Part shown: piece after piece, positions 32,795 through 43,605 of the stretch | Numbering within the stretch: the first letter of the stretch is position 1 | How the letters are laid out: each line of letters opens with the position of its first letter | Assembly: GCA_016110215.1 (NCBI GenBank) | Contig: JADWQD010000013.1 | Location: 682,001-746,000 of the forward strand | Length of the DNA stretch: 64,000 bases | DNA from: Capronia americana | Lineage: Eukaryota; Ascomycota; Eurotiomycetes; Chaetothyriales; Herpotrichiellaceae | Direction of reading: 5' to 3' | The notes under the pieces: model-generated | What the model was told of the DNA's origin: nothing | Seen by the model: only the letters and a program-made list of their open reading frames with translations | Databases searched by the model: none | Made by a program: the position numbers and the translations under genes

Positions 32795-34661
32795 TTATGG
32801 AAGACCTATCGGGCTCGACGGGGCGGGCGGCGCAGGGGTAGCGATCTGTGGACTGAGCGGCACAGGAGAAGGGGTCACGGGCGGAGAGGGGGATGGAGAT
32901 GGAGAAGGGGCTGTGGGAGACCCCGGTGTGGGTGACGGTGCGAGCGGCGAGGCCAGCGGTGGGATCGGTGGAGTTGGCGAAGGTTGCACGGCGGCCTGCG
33001 TCATGGGAATCGGGGGGTTCCCTTGTTGCTGACTGGAGAGTGGGGTGAGCGGAATGGGCGGGGAGCCGTGGCCAAGGCTCTGAGCGCTGTTCGCCAGCGG
33101 AGAACCGGAGGGTTGTGAAGACGTCGGAGGGCTCATCTTCCAGGTCCTGAAGACGTTAAGAGAGACGTGGATCAATCCGAGCAAGCCACACACAACCATG
33201 GTGGCGATAAAGCCCGGCCAGTGGATGTTGGTGTAGCTGCCTTCCCGGAACTTGACCATTTTACAAAGCTGCAAGGTGCCTGCGCTTGGCGGGAAGGCCT
33301 GGAAATCATCAAGCGGAAGGAAAGGGGTTGGACGTGCAAGGGCATGGACACTCAGTTGCAGTTTGGCCAACGAGACCCCAAACCAGCCATTTAGTTCATC
33401 TCGCCAGGGTTGTGAGCCTAGACTCTCCTGGTTCTGGGAGAACAGCGACCGCTGTGCGAGCAATGCCGAAGATCCGCGGCCGTAAATGGTATAATGGACG
33501 CTTGTCGAAGTGAGGACATATTGGAGGATGTTCCAGACACGTTGGTCGGCATTGGAGTTCAGGAGCCCAAGAGGAAGAAGGCTGTTAGCCGCCACCTCTT
33601 CTGGCGAGAACCAGGAAGTGCATACCCCGGTGCCATTGTTGCAGACAAGGTACTGATCAACGCAGGCGGCGGCATTGATGAGGTTGTCCGCCGACCACCT
33701 CAATCCGCTGGGGAAGTTGTTCTCCTGGTGAGCCGAAAACATCAAGTCATCCATTGGCTCGGAAAAATAGACGTCGGGCGCTTGGAGAAGGATGACCGTC
33801 ACAAAGCCGTCCGGGATCCTCAGCCGTGCGTCCAATGAGTCAGGATCCAAGACGTTCTCGGCAATGGTTGTCAGTCGGTAACCTGGCGCCACCATGGACA
33901 GATTCCGGACATCGTATTCGAAAGCAGGGTTTGAGCCGAAGACAAGGGTCGACTTCACCCCCTCGAGTTCCGAGGCTGGCAGGCTCCGGAAAGACTCAGT
34001 ACGGATGACCGAGCATGTCATTGTTTTCTTCAGCCGTAACTCGGTCGGGGCATTAATTGCCAACTCATCCATCGTGATCAGAGGTGTCTCTAGTCTGACG
34101 CTGGCGATGTTGGCCGTCTCGAGACAAGTTCCCGCCGCGAAAGGACAGCTGGCGTCGCTATCGACCCAATCCAGGCCATCCTGCGCAAGATTCGACTGAC
34201 AGCTGACCGGAGTGTGCCGAAGATAACAACTCTGAAAGTATTCACTGGCAGCCAGCGTGAGGTTGATATTCCTCAACGTCGTCTGACTTCGGCTCCTTCC
34301 AATCACCATGTTGCACGTCGAGCCCGATGCTTTGACCGTAGGGATCTCCATGGTTCCGTACGTCAGAAACCAGGCTGCTGCGATGGGAATGCCCAGTGCC
34401 GCGATGACACACATTCCTGACCACATCCCCAGGAGTATGCAGCGCCACCAATCATCCCTGACATGTCGCTCCCGCCAAAGGAATAGAACCAGACTGACGA
34501 GGACGACCGAAGGTGTAACTCCGTCGGCGCGCTTGAGCTCGTCCAGGTTTTGCAGACGCCGGGGTAGTAACCGTCGTAGAAACGGATAAGACTCAAACCA
34601 ACAGCTCATGACCGCAAACTCTATCATAAGAGCCACCACCTTCAGGATCACAAACGCATTG
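32795..34661 (-). CDS. multi-pass membrane protein of a common unnamed fungal family, N-terminus missing
   Basis: The open frame gives about 620 residues but lacks a true start: it opens with GTG, and the first in-frame ATG is eight codons further on. A good acceptor (TAACTGCCTACAG) just before 34661 suggests that one or more 5' exons lie upstream. A piece at about 34795-34860 reading GFSDSLVPYE could be spliced to it. N-terminal membrane helices are followed by an extracellular Cys-rich part (YFQSCYL, CPFAAGTCLETANIAS), then WRDELNGWFGVSLAKLQ, a CKMVKF motif, a final membrane helix and a Pro/Ser-rich cytosolic tail of about 100 residues. This architecture is typical of a large, uncharacterised family in Ascomycota, sometimes mislabelled as cytochrome P450. 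I see no heme motif. Function unknown. Confidence 0.72.
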
Positions 34662-36161
34662 CTGTAGGCAGTTACGCTGCTCGCACGTAAGTCTCAAATC
34701 GATCAGCCTTCCTTGCCGAATCAACGGAGTGGTAATTCCAACGCCGGTCTTGTTCGTGGAAACGAACTAGGATACTAACAAAGCTGACCTTTCGTATGGA
34801 ACTAGGGAGTCACTGAATCCCGCTGCTTGTCTGGTCGAGGGTGTAACTGTGCCTGGTGGCTTTAGCTGCACATGCGTTTATGGGGACGCCGACATTGTCG
34901 CATAGCCTCTTGATAATCGAGGTAGTGAATACTATAGGATAGTATGCAGGAGCGGATGAGATTGGTTGCCAGAGAAAATTACCTACACCTTCACATCACC
35001 TCTGGCTACCGGTCAGCTACGACATACATAGGATGGACTGAATGCGGATAATCTTGAGTCGCTGCATATTAGACCAGTATACGTATCCGACATCCTCTTC
35101 GTCGAATGACACGGCGCGCGGTCCAAGGGGCCGGATTCTCTGGACCTTGGGCACTCGTTGTGCCATCATCTTGGTACAGTAGGATAATCGTCTGATTTAC
35201 ACCCTGTCGTCTTACTAGGCAATCACTACGATTGACGAGGTATTTCGCAGTGACGGCACACATATCCTATGGGCAATGGCCCTAAATACATCAATGAAGC
35301 ATGCCTGCCAGAAAGGTCAGGTAGTTAAAATAGGGTACCAGCAGAACTAATCAGATGCCGTGGAGCTTATCTCAAGTACAGCCTCTACCTCGTGTCCAGC
35401 ATTCATCAAGCTCATGAGCAAAGAATATACTCCAACAGATCCAAGACGCGGCAAAGGGCATCTATCTAGACCATTCGGAGGCATCATTGCAATCGTTCAA
35501 GGGCTTCTCTCGTAGGAGTGACTGGGCACTGTATTGTATCACTGAATGAAGCGAACTTTAGGGCCCAAAGTTCGCCAGACTGTCGCGCCGTTGTGGGCTG
35601 GGGAGACGGCGGAAGTGGTGATGCAGACCAAAGGCTCTGTACGGCCCTGGGATACTACAAAGAAAGCCATGTGCTCTGAGCCGGTGCGTGAAGACTCGGT
35701 ACGGCTAGGGCGAGTCACTACTATGTGCTACGTTCGAAGAGAGAAGGCCCGAGAAGTTATTTCTGATGAATTTGACGCGACCAGCTACAACACTCTAACC
35801 ACTATGAAAAGCTGCTACCTGACACTCGACCGATTCCTCCTCGACCACTTCAAACCCCCGCTCATGACAGTTCCGTACGATCGACGCAGACAAATGATCC
35901 GTCATGTCTTTCCTGCAGCTCCACAGTTGTTGCAAGGATGCCACGCGTATATCTGCCCAGATCAGCCCATATCCAGAGAATGTCACACAGTACTATGTGT
36001 TTCCGAACAAACAAGAAAGATCCATCCATTTGGGTCGTGAAAAATGTCCCTATCCCATGCCTTCCCACCTCAGCATCCCCACAAGTTCTCTCCTTTTGCA
36101 TTCACTAAAGTCAATTCCCGAAACCGTGCAACGCAGACTCAACTCATAGCAATGGAAGCAA
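34662..36161. other. intergenic region, probably holding 5' exons of the membrane protein
   Basis: The first 200-300 bases probably hold missing 5' exon(s) of the minus-strand membrane protein. A 164-codon plus-strand frame at 35546-36040 starts with ATG but matches no family I know and has no repeat or signal peptide, so I do not call it. The rest is featureless. Confidence 0.45.
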
Positions 36162-37412
36162 TCATAGCATGAAAGCTAGGCAGCCCACAGCAATAGCCAA
36201 CACGCTGGAGACAGCCAGGCCAACTTTGTCCGCAGAGCCCTTGTACTGGCTGGGGCTGACGCCGCCAGGGGACACAGGAGTGATGGGTGGCGTGACGGGT
36301 TTGTCGCCGCCTGAAGTGCCATTGGCGAATCGGTTGCCGCCGTTGCCGCCATTGCCTCCGGCACCAGAGCCGCCAGAGCCAGAGCCAGCGCCGCCGGCGC
36401 CATGGTCACCAGAACCAGAGCCACCGTTGCCACCGGCGCCAGAGCCAGAGCCACCAGCGCCACCCTTGCCTCCGGCGCCAGAGCCGGAATTGTCTCCGTC
36501 CCAATCGTTCCACTCACCGGAGCCAGCTGGGTCGGAGCCAGATCCAGAGCCGTGGCCACCAGCGCCGCCTTTGCCTCCGGAACCGGAGCCATCAGCGCCA
36601 GATTTGTCCCAATCGTTCCACTCCCCGGAGCCAGCTGGGTCGGAGCCGGAGCCATCAGAACCAGAATTCTCCCAGTCGTTCCAGGTATGAGAGCCGTCTG
36701 GGTCAGAGCCGGAGCCGTCAGAGCCAGAATTCTCCCAATCGTTCCAGCTGTGAGAGCCGGCTGGATCAGATCCGGAGCCAGATTTGTCCCAATCGGCCCA
36801 GGTGTGGGAGCCAGCTGGGTCAGAGTCAGAGTCGTCCCAATCGCCCCAGCCACCGGCAGCACCGGTGGGGCCAATCTTCGGAGTGACATGGGCGTAAGGA
36901 CCGGTGGTGCATGGCACGGTCATGGTCATGGTGGTAGGTCCACCGTGGTGACAATGATCGCACGCAGTGACAGTAGTAGTGAAGCCGTCAGGAATGTGTC
37001 CCGGGTGTCTGGTTGCTTCACATGGACACTCCTCAGTGATGGTGTAGGTAGCTTGTCCAATAGATGAACCGTCGCTGCAGATGGCGGGATACATGGTGAT
37101 GTATTCGTGGATTTCCTGGACAGATCCATCGGGAAGGGTGGTGGTGAAGGCGAGGATCTCACTGACTTGTGGGCGGCCGTGAGGGCCTCGGGGTGGAGGA
37201 GTGATGATCGGACCACCGGGGCATTCACCGCCAGGGCAGGTGAAGGTCAGGGTGCTCGACAGAGTGGTCGTCGTTGTCAAGGCGGTCGGGCAGACAGAGT
37301 AGAAGACCGTGGTGGCGTCAGTGTCGGCGGGGTCGTTGATCACGGTCGTCTGCGCGTTGGCCGCAGCGAGGAGGAGTGCCGCCACGGGCATAGCTCTTGT
37401 TGATTGCTTCAT
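36162..37412 (-). CDS. GPI-type Gly/Ser-rich wall protein with WxDW repeats
   Basis: A 416-residue predicted surface protein. Residues 1-20 are a signal peptide (MKQSTRAMPVAALLLAAANA). A Thr/Cys-rich globular region to about residue 180 has paired cysteines (CPGGECPGG, ECPCEA, CDHCHHGG). Residues about 185-310 contain six W-x-D-W motifs (WGDW, WADW and four WNDW) set in SDPAGS/SGSGSDP spacers. A Gly/Ser/Ala-rich stretch follows. The last 25 residues are hydrophobic after a small-residue site (KGSADK), as in a GPI-attachment signal. Such proteins are usually linked to the plasma membrane or beta-glucan of the wall. The WxDW motif also appears in the protein at 58577-59182. The repetitive composition opens long frames on the opposite strand, which I reject. 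No family name recognised. Confidence 0.85.
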   Translation of the reverse strand: MKQSTRAMPVAALLLAAANAQTTVINDPADTDATTVFYSVCPTALTTTTTLSSTLTFTCPGGECPGGPIITPPPRGPHGRPQVSEILAFTTTLPDGSVQEIHEYITMYPAICSDGSSIGQATYTITEECPCEATRHPGHIPDGFTTTVTACDHCHHGGPTTMTMTVPCTTGPYAHVTPKIGPTGAAGGWGDWDDSDSDPAGSHTWADWDKSGSGSDPAGSHSWNDWENSGSDGSGSDPDGSHTWNDWENSGSDGSGSDPAGSGEWNDWDKSGADGSGSGGKGGAGGHGSGSGSDPAGSGEWNDWDGDNSGSGAGGKGGAGGSGSGAGGNGGSGSGDHGAGGAGSGSGGSGAGGNGGNGGNRFANGTSGGDKPVTPPITPVSPGGVSPSQYKGSADKVGLAVSSVLAIAVGCLAFML

Positions 37413-38364
37413 GGTGGAGAAGGTGCTTGATTGCTAGTGGTGGTTGAGTGTCGATTTGCGCGCGCGCGCGAGAAGTCGTAAAGCAAAAGGGATAAAAGAG
37501 CGACTGGGTTCTGCGACCAACGATGCACTTGCAAACGAGTGTAAGGAGCCTCGAAAGAACACGAGCTGATGGAAGAGCAAGAGGCCAAAGGGAACACTTT
37601 GTACCACCGGTCCTGATATTTACCTTGGGCATAGTAACCGTGCGGCGAGGGCAACGCGATTTGCATACCGGAGTCTCTGGAATGCAAAACAAAAAGCCTC
37701 GGCGGCAGAGAATCTCATTGGCAAACAGCGAGGGAATGCAGCGCACGATCCACGACATACCTGAGGTCTTCGAGATTGCGGAATTCGTCAGGTGCGGCAT
37801 GGTCATTTGTGCTTTCTCGTCGCCCTGACCACGACGCCTCCACATGTGGAGGCTGGAACGCAAAACGCTCGGAGCCGCTCAGCTCGAGCCCTCTGCTAGG
37901 ACCTTATAGTGGTCGCTCGAATCCAATCGTAGTTACATGGCCACATGTTCACAATCAGCAGGTGCAGAAGTTGAAGAAAATTGCATGTATCCTATCAATC
38001 GACATTTCAAACTCATCGCCCTCACTGAAGAGGACTCAACGAGCAGGAAACTTCCTACAAGGAATCAAATTACTCTCCAGAGCCATCGAGCTTGTGCAGC
38101 TCATGGCAACACATCGCTGTAGAAAGGACGGAACGACGGTCGTGGCTGGCTCTGTTGCTTTTTTTGATCTGAGGAGAAGAAAAAGAGGAAGGGATGGAGG
38201 CCCAAGCCGGAGGAAGAATTTGTAAAGTGGCCTCTGCCAAGACAAATCACGTGTCGCAGCCTTGTCCCGGGGCTGGGGCGACACAAGGCTGCCATTCTGC
38301 GCTCAGCAAAGAGTAAATGATCTCGTCCAGCTATCACGGTCGCGTTTCTAGGACTGACACGCTA
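37413..38364. other. intergenic region
   Basis: About 950 bp between the wall-protein start and the Rrp9 stop. A GCGCGCGCGCGCG run near 37458-37471 lies about 50 bp upstream of the wall-protein ATG. No gene is seen. Confidence 0.5.
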
Positions 38365-40146
38365 CTACTTTGACGGCGCCTTCAGCGGTACTTCCAAGAT
38401 TATTGCACCGTTCTTGCCGCGAGGTAGCTTCTTCCACCTTCCCAACCTCATCTCTTTGCCCGTCCCTGCGACGATGCACAGGCCTTCACATTCTCCCTCC
38501 TTTTTGCCGCCAAACTCATTCGTGATCTGTTTTCTTCGCTCGAATACAGCCAGAGAGTTGACGTAGCCTCGGACCGGACCAAATAGTCTTCCTGCCGATA
38601 CCAAGGACATGGAAGACCCACTGGCCGATGCAGAATCACCGTTTATATTCCTGGTTGGTTGGTCCGAGTCTCGGCTAATGTGCCCATCCAATTTACTCAA
38701 TTCAGCTTCCTCTTTCCCAACAGTGCCAAGTGCGATCAATGATCTCTTGTCGTCACTGAGTTTCCATATTCGAATCCAGCCATCCCAGCTGCCACTGAGG
38801 ACAACATCCGTGCCAGGCAGAGCAGCCAGGGCGGTGATAGCTCTTGGGATAGGTCTCCGTCGATCGACCTTTTTCAGCTCCTCAATGACCTTCGGATCCG
38901 CCTCGGACGTGACCTCTTCGAGCGGGGGTGGCTCTTCGACACCATGTGCTGTATGAATCGTAAACAATGCCTTCTTTTTGTGGATGCTCCATAGGCTGAT
39001 GGCACCCGAATCAGAGCCGGTCACAAAGTTCTGTGGCGGCAGCGCAGCAACACAGTCCAGACTCCCTGTCTGATACTGGTCCTTTGCAGAGCTATCACCC
39101 AAGAACCGGGTGAGCGATTCATCCACGACCTTCCACCACATGGCTTTTCTATCTCTGGCACCTACCGTGACGCACTGGTCGACCGATACTGCTGAGACAT
39201 CCACGATGTGGTCTTGGTGGCCGAAGAGCGTCTCCACGTACGCGAGGCTGTCCTCCCCCGATAAGCTGTAGGTTTTCAATGAACGGTCCATGCTTGCGCT
39301 GAAGAGCTGCTGGCCGAAACCATTCTGATTGGACGAACTGGGTGCAAATGCAAGTCCAGTCACTCCGTCTCGATGCGTAGTAAACGTCTTCAACGGCCGC
39401 AGGTCGTCCGCCGACCAAATAATCAACTTCCTATCTGCGCCTCCAGTAGCCACGAACTTGCCATCCGGCGATGCTGCTACTGCGAGTATAGGTCCAGTAT
39501 GGCCGTGTTGCTGCTGCGCGGATGCCCTGATTTTGATTCCTCGAACATATGCAAGCTGCTTTGGCCGGGTCCTTCGACCTCCGTTGGGCGGTTGAAGCTG
39601 CCACTTGATCAACGTTTTGTCCTTGCTCACGGTATACACATATGGCTGACAGATGGCCACACCAGTGGTCGCCTCTGTGTTCATTGTAAATGGCGTGTGG
39701 CTCGCATTTGTGAAGTCCAGATTCTCGGCAATGAGGCGGTATTGTCTGCCCTTCGCTTCGTCCACATCCTCTTTTAATCTCTGCGCAATCAAGTCTCGGT
39801 CGAGGTCTTCTGCATCGAAACCAGTGTCGTCTATCTCTTGCTTAATGTTGTCTAGGTACCGTTGTGCGAGGCGGACTCTTCTTTCTGCGGCGGTCTCGCC
39901 TTCTTCGGAGGTGGCTTCTGATTCTTCGACGTCGCTGTCGGCTTGGACATGGTCTTCGGATTCGCTACCGGAAATTGATTCGTCATCTTGGTCTCGTGCT
40001 TGCCGTCCTCTTCGCTGGGGCTGCCCGTCGGCTTGTTCTCGAGCGTCGCTTCTATCCGTCTCCCGCCTCTTCCTTGGCTTGCCCGGGGCAGGATTGTCCC
40101 TCTTCCGCTTCCGCTGAGATGCTGGGACAGTGAAGAAGGAGGACAT
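38365..40146 (-). CDS. RRP9: U3 snoRNP WD40 protein Rrp9 (U3-55K)
   Basis: A 593-residue single-exon protein of the U3 small nucleolar ribonucleoprotein, which guides early cleavage of pre-rRNA in the nucleolus. The N-terminus is basic and then strongly acidic (RKRKRDN, later SGSESEDHVQADSDVEESE). The Rrp9-type helical segment ERRVRLAQRYLDNIKQEI follows at about 90-110, then KGRQYRLIAENLDF. WD40 repeats fill about 150-585, with TVSKDKTLIKW, HTGPILAVAASPDGKFVATGG, GVTGLAFAP and VVLSGSWDGWIRIWK among the recognisable blades. The human and yeast proteins have the same layout at about 475-575 residues. It is divergent to the proteasome beta-4 gene with 375 bp between starts. Identification is firm. 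Confidence 0.93.
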   Translation of the reverse strand: MSSFFTVPASQRKRKRDNPAPGKPRKRRETDRSDAREQADGQPQRRGRQARDQDDESISGSESEDHVQADSDVEESEATSEEGETAAERRVRLAQRYLDNIKQEIDDTGFDAEDLDRDLIAQRLKEDVDEAKGRQYRLIAENLDFTNASHTPFTMNTEATTGVAICQPYVYTVSKDKTLIKWQLQPPNGGRRTRPKQLAYVRGIKIRASAQQQHGHTGPILAVAASPDGKFVATGGADRKLIIWSADDLRPLKTFTTHRDGVTGLAFAPSSSNQNGFGQQLFSASMDRSLKTYSLSGEDSLAYVETLFGHQDHIVDVSAVSVDQCVTVGARDRKAMWWKVVDESLTRFLGDSSAKDQYQTGSLDCVAALPPQNFVTGSDSGAISLWSIHKKKALFTIHTAHGVEEPPPLEEVTSEADPKVIEELKKVDRRRPIPRAITALAALPGTDVVLSGSWDGWIRIWKLSDDKRSLIALGTVGKEEAELSKLDGHISRDSDQPTRNINGDSASASGSSMSLVSAGRLFGPVRGYVNSLAVFERRKQITNEFGGKKEGECEGLCIVAGTGKEMRLGRWKKLPRGKNGAIILEVPLKAPSK

Positions 40147-40521
40147 ACTAGGCTGCGGAGTGGCGGCGGCTCGGTCCCTCAGGTTGCAATCCAGGGCAGC
40201 AACAGCAAGATAAATTTCTCCAAACGCCCGAAACTTTTTTGAAGCCTTAGCGCATCTTCGTCGGAGAAATCGTCACCGCTCGCCGCACCTTCCTCCAGCG
40301 CCGACGGCAGCGGCAGCGCAAGGCATCGCTTCGCGTTGCGTGTCAAGCTATCGAATTCAGTGCCCTCGATTGCGGTAGATCTCCCTTAATTCAACTGTGT
40401 CTCACAGCATCAATCCTCAGTGCTGTCCAAACGACGCAGAATCATTCCCTGCTCCTTCTCTACGCCGCAGAACGTCCGTCTAAACGCCTAACCCCCTCTT
40501 CAACCTCACCCGAAACTCACA
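40147..40521. other. divergent promoter of RRP9 and proteasome beta-4
   Basis: The 375 bp shared by two housekeeping genes. It contains a GAAACTTTTTT stretch near 40228-40238 close to the RRP9 start and C/T-rich leader sequence before the beta-4 start. No other feature is recognised. Confidence 0.55.
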
Positions 40522-41274
40522 ATGTACATCTCCAGCCCTAGCAAACCCCCAGTCCATAGCACAAACCACTAACCCACCCTTAGGGAAGTTCTCCTCGGCC
40601 TCACCGGCCGGGACTTCACCATCATCGCCGCCTCCAAAGCCGCCATGCGTGGAGCCACAATTCTCAAGACATCCGACGACAAGACCCGCCAACTAAACAA
40701 GCACACATTGCTCGCCTTCTCCGGCGAAGCAGGCGACACGGTTCAATTTGCAGAATTCATCCAGGCCAACGTCGCGCTATACAGCATGCGCAACGAATCG
40801 GACCTCGGACCCAGCGCGGTAGCCAGCTTCGTGCGAGGAGAGCTGGCGCGGTCCCTCCGCTCGCGCAAGCCGTATAACGTGAACTTATTGCTCGGCGGCG
40901 TGGACCCCATCACCAGAGAGCCGAGTCTATATTGGTTGGATTATCTGGCCAGTAGTGCGAAGGTCCCGTATGCGGCGCACGGGTACGCTCAGTAAGTGCC
41001 CGCTCTTGTTCTCTTCACCAGTCAACGATCCATCAGGTCCCCCTGGGCTATCGAGCTAACGATGGCGAAAAGATACTACTGCCTCTCGATCCTGGACAAG
41101 CACCACCACCCAGATATCTCCTTCGAGCAAGGCATGAAGATCCTGCGCATGTGTACGGACGAGCTGCAGCGGCGACTCCCCATTGATTTCAAGGGCATGA
41201 CGGTCAAGGTGGTCAAGAAGGACGGGGTCATTGATGTCGAGTACGACACGAGCAAGCAGGTATTGGCGGCTTGA
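40522..41274 (+). CDS. PRE1: 20S proteasome subunit beta type-4 (Pre1/PSMB2), start codon split by intron
   Basis: Non-catalytic beta subunit of the 20S proteasome core, 203 residues as usual. Three exons: AT at 40522-40523, 40584-40991 and 41073-41274. The first intron (60 nt, GTACAT..CTTAG with an ACTAAC branch site) separates AT from the G of the start codon, so the mature mRNA reads ATG GAA GTT and the protein begins MEVLLGLTGRDF. This N-terminus matches the family closely. The unspliced frame from the same ATG stops after 16 codons. The second intron (81 nt, GTAAGT, GCTAAC) splits a Gln codon in HGYAQYYCLSILDKHHHPD. Hallmarks include FSGEAGDTVQFAEFIQANV, PYNVNLLLGGVDP and ELQRRLPIDFKGM. 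No N-terminal catalytic Thr is expected in beta-4. Confidence 0.93.
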
Positions 41275-41679
41275 TGGGCTGCAGGGGGGAGCAAACACAA
41301 GGCGAAGTCAAGCGGCTTGTAGAATATGCATAGCGACGGCGTAGACAGGAACAGGATCGAGAGGCAGATGCAAGAAAAATGGGTATCAATTCATCTCGGG
41401 CTGCTTGGTGATACACCTTCCATCCACACCAGCAATGTCTCTGTGGCTGTGACTACACATACGCACAAGCCTCCTTTGCGGAATAGACCCGTCCTTTGGC
41501 GTTCCATATAAGGGAGTGAGAGGGCGGACTGGTCCCAAAGTCTATCGAATATATCGGACGAGATCTTGTCCTTCCCAGTGCCATGAAAGAACCTCTATTC
41601 AATCAACCATTCCCTTTTCGCTCTCTCAATGATTGCGCATACAGGATTCGATATCCTCGAACGCTAAATTGGCCATCTA
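41275..41679. other. convergent 3' region
   Basis: The 405 bp between the stops of beta-4 (plus) and the RING ligase (minus). Nothing further is recognised. Confidence 0.6.
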
Positions 41680-43332
41680 CTAGTTTCCCCCACCAACCGG
41701 TATTCGTCGCCCGGATGGTCTCTGATAAGGCTGATAGCGATTTGCGTTGCCTCGTCCTCGGTGACTCTGCTGTCGGTGGGGATGAGTTTGCCTAGACGGA
41801 TTGATTGGTTCATACCCACCAACAACAGTGTCGTTATCTGTGGGAGAACGCATCGGACTCCTAGGCGCATACCCGTCAACAACGGGTCCGTCAGGTCTCC
41901 AAGGACGACTCGGGCGCATAGGCGCGTACCCGCCAACAAGGGGGTCGTTAGATCTTCGAGCGCGTTGGTTGTTGAAATGTCGTCTTCGGTGATTTGAGGA
42001 CTGAGGAGGACGGATACTGTCGTCTGACTCTTTCGAGTCGGAATCAGACTCGTCATCATCGTCGGACTCCGAGTCCGAATCGTTGTGATCGCTTTCCGTC
42101 ATGGACTGCTCCGAGGCTAGATCGCGATCTTCGCTTTCATTTTCGTGCTCATCTTCAAGATCCTCGTGCCCATCTTCTGCGTTGTGCTCGGCCATCACAC
42201 TCGGGTTAACTTCTGGATCGTCCTCGTCTTCGTCATCGCTGCTTAGGACGACGCGCATGACCCCTGATCTCCGCGCTGGCTGCACAGGCATGGGCTCAAG
42301 ATCGGACGATTCTGTCATGTCGTCGTAATTTGTTGCCGCATCCGATTGATCCCCGTTGGTTGATCGAGCGGTATCAACAGTTGAACGTGCACGGCGTCCG
42401 TCCTGGGGGTAATTTGGGTCATACATATGCTCTGGCAAGAGTCTGCCATGAAATACTTCGTCTGGAGAAAAAGGATGACGGTTGTCTCCATGATTGTTTC
42501 TGAGTTGTCTGTTGTAAATGGTCATTGTGGACTCGGTATCAGCATCACTGTCGCTGTCACCGTCGTTCTCAATGAATCCGTCCATATCGTTGTCCTCATC
42601 CTGGTCCTCCTCATCCTCCTCCTCCTCGTCATCGTCTTCTGATGAAATTGAACGTCTATGAGCCGATGTGTCAGGGTAGTGGAAGTGGAAGCCATGCTCC
42701 CCCATAGTAGTACCAAACTCATGGTCAATTTCAATTTCGTCGTCCATTTCAGAGTCATCCAAATCTATTGATTCGTCCATGTCGGAATCGGAGTCACTCC
42801 CAGACACGTCGAATTGATGGAAACCGCATTGACTGCAGCCTCCATGTTCCAATTCCCAGTGGCAATTAGGACATCGCCAGACATTGTCTTCTGGATCCAA
42901 GATGCCGCCTCGCCAGTTTCGAGCCACACGTGCATGGGCGATTCCCACGAAAGCACCCTTGAACAAGCCTGGTCCAGCTCGATCTGCGGCTAGCAGGACG
43001 GCCTCTTCTTCCTTGGCAGTCTGATGTTCTTGCACAGTCTCATCTTCCGGCAAGAGCTCCGCGCGGCCGATGAACATGTGAACTAGATCTCGAAGCAGAT
43101 AATTCGGCGAAGGTTCCACTTTGACGTTGGCCCTGCAATCGGGGCAGGTACTCTTGCTTCTTCGTCCCGTGCCTCCCCCAAACCAGCTGGCGAGACACGA
43201 GTAGCAGTAGGTGTGGCCACAGGGGAGGATGAAGGGTTCGTAGAAGGGTTTGATGCAGATCTTGCAAAGGGAGAGGTTGCGCATGTCTTCGATGTGTTTT
43301 TGGAAGGTGGCGAGCAGATCGGGGGCCGCCAT
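41680..43332 (-). CDS. RING E3 ubiquitin ligase, Psh1-like
   Basis: A 550-residue single-exon protein starting MAAPDLLATFQ. The open frame extends 83 codons further upstream toward the Spp2 gene, but that part lacks similarity and would fill the shared promoter. An N-terminal C3HC4 RING finger has C23, C26, C38, H40, C43, C46, C63 and C66. A second CxxC pair follows at C154/C157 and C166/C169 (WRCPNCHWELEHGGCSQC). The C-terminal half is very acidic (Asp/Glu/Ser runs) and ends basic with GGYxPxxP-type repeats (VGGYAPMRPSRP, VDGYAPRSP, VGGYEPINPSR). Yeast Psh1 has a similar order and ubiquitylates mislocalised centromeric histone Cse4. An acidic histone-binding tail fits that role, but orthology is inferred. 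Likely nuclear. Confidence 0.82.
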   Translation of the reverse strand: MAAPDLLATFQKHIEDMRNLSLCKICIKPFYEPFILPCGHTYCYSCLASWFGGGTGRRSKSTCPDCRANVKVEPSPNYLLRDLVHMFIGRAELLPEDETVQEHQTAKEEEAVLLAADRAGPGLFKGAFVGIAHARVARNWRGGILDPEDNVWRCPNCHWELEHGGCSQCGFHQFDVSGSDSDSDMDESIDLDDSEMDDEIEIDHEFGTTMGEHGFHFHYPDTSAHRRSISSEDDDEEEEDEEDQDEDNDMDGFIENDGDSDSDADTESTMTIYNRQLRNNHGDNRHPFSPDEVFHGRLLPEHMYDPNYPQDGRRARSTVDTARSTNGDQSDAATNYDDMTESSDLEPMPVQPARRSGVMRVVLSSDDEDEDDPEVNPSVMAEHNAEDGHEDLEDEHENESEDRDLASEQSMTESDHNDSDSESDDDDESDSDSKESDDSIRPPQSSNHRRRHFNNQRARRSNDPLVGGYAPMRPSRPWRPDGPVVDGYAPRSPMRSPTDNDTVVGGYEPINPSRQTHPHRQQSHRGRGNANRYQPYQRPSGRRIPVGGGN

Positions 43333-43605
43333 GGTGGGCGAGAGGGATCGATCCGCACTCAGAAGGCGATGATGCGCGCCGACGGCCCAGGAGGAGAGAT
43401 GACACCGGAAGTTATGGACTTGCAGCGTTGAAGGCTGCAGGCGCGTGAAGCGATCGAGAAGTGAGGGACAAGTGAAGGCCAGCCGGAGCGGAGCCAAGAC
43501 CGGTAGGGAAACTAAGCCGAGCAATTTTGTCTGTTCATGACATCGATGCCTGTCAATCCCATTCCCGTCTCCCCATGCCACCAGCGCAGACTCTCGCTGG
43601 CCGTG

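Noticed and set aside
32795..34661. Reading the membrane protein as a cytochrome P450, a common label for this family
   Set aside because: No heme-binding Cys motif or ExxR is present; the pattern is that of an unnamed multi-pass membrane family.
35546..36040. 164-codon plus-strand frame
   Set aside because: Starts with ATG but resembles no family and is overlapped by other frames of similar quality; evidence too thin to call.
36169..37067. Long plus-strand frames of 173 and 221 codons opposite the WxDW protein
   Set aside because: They mirror the GGN/GCN codon bias of the minus-strand gene, which has a signal peptide, repeats and a GPI tail; the plus-strand frames have none.
43333..43581. 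83-codon N-terminal extension of the RING protein
   Set aside because: Not protein-like, fills the short divergent promoter shared with SPP2, and the conserved part begins at MAAPDLL.
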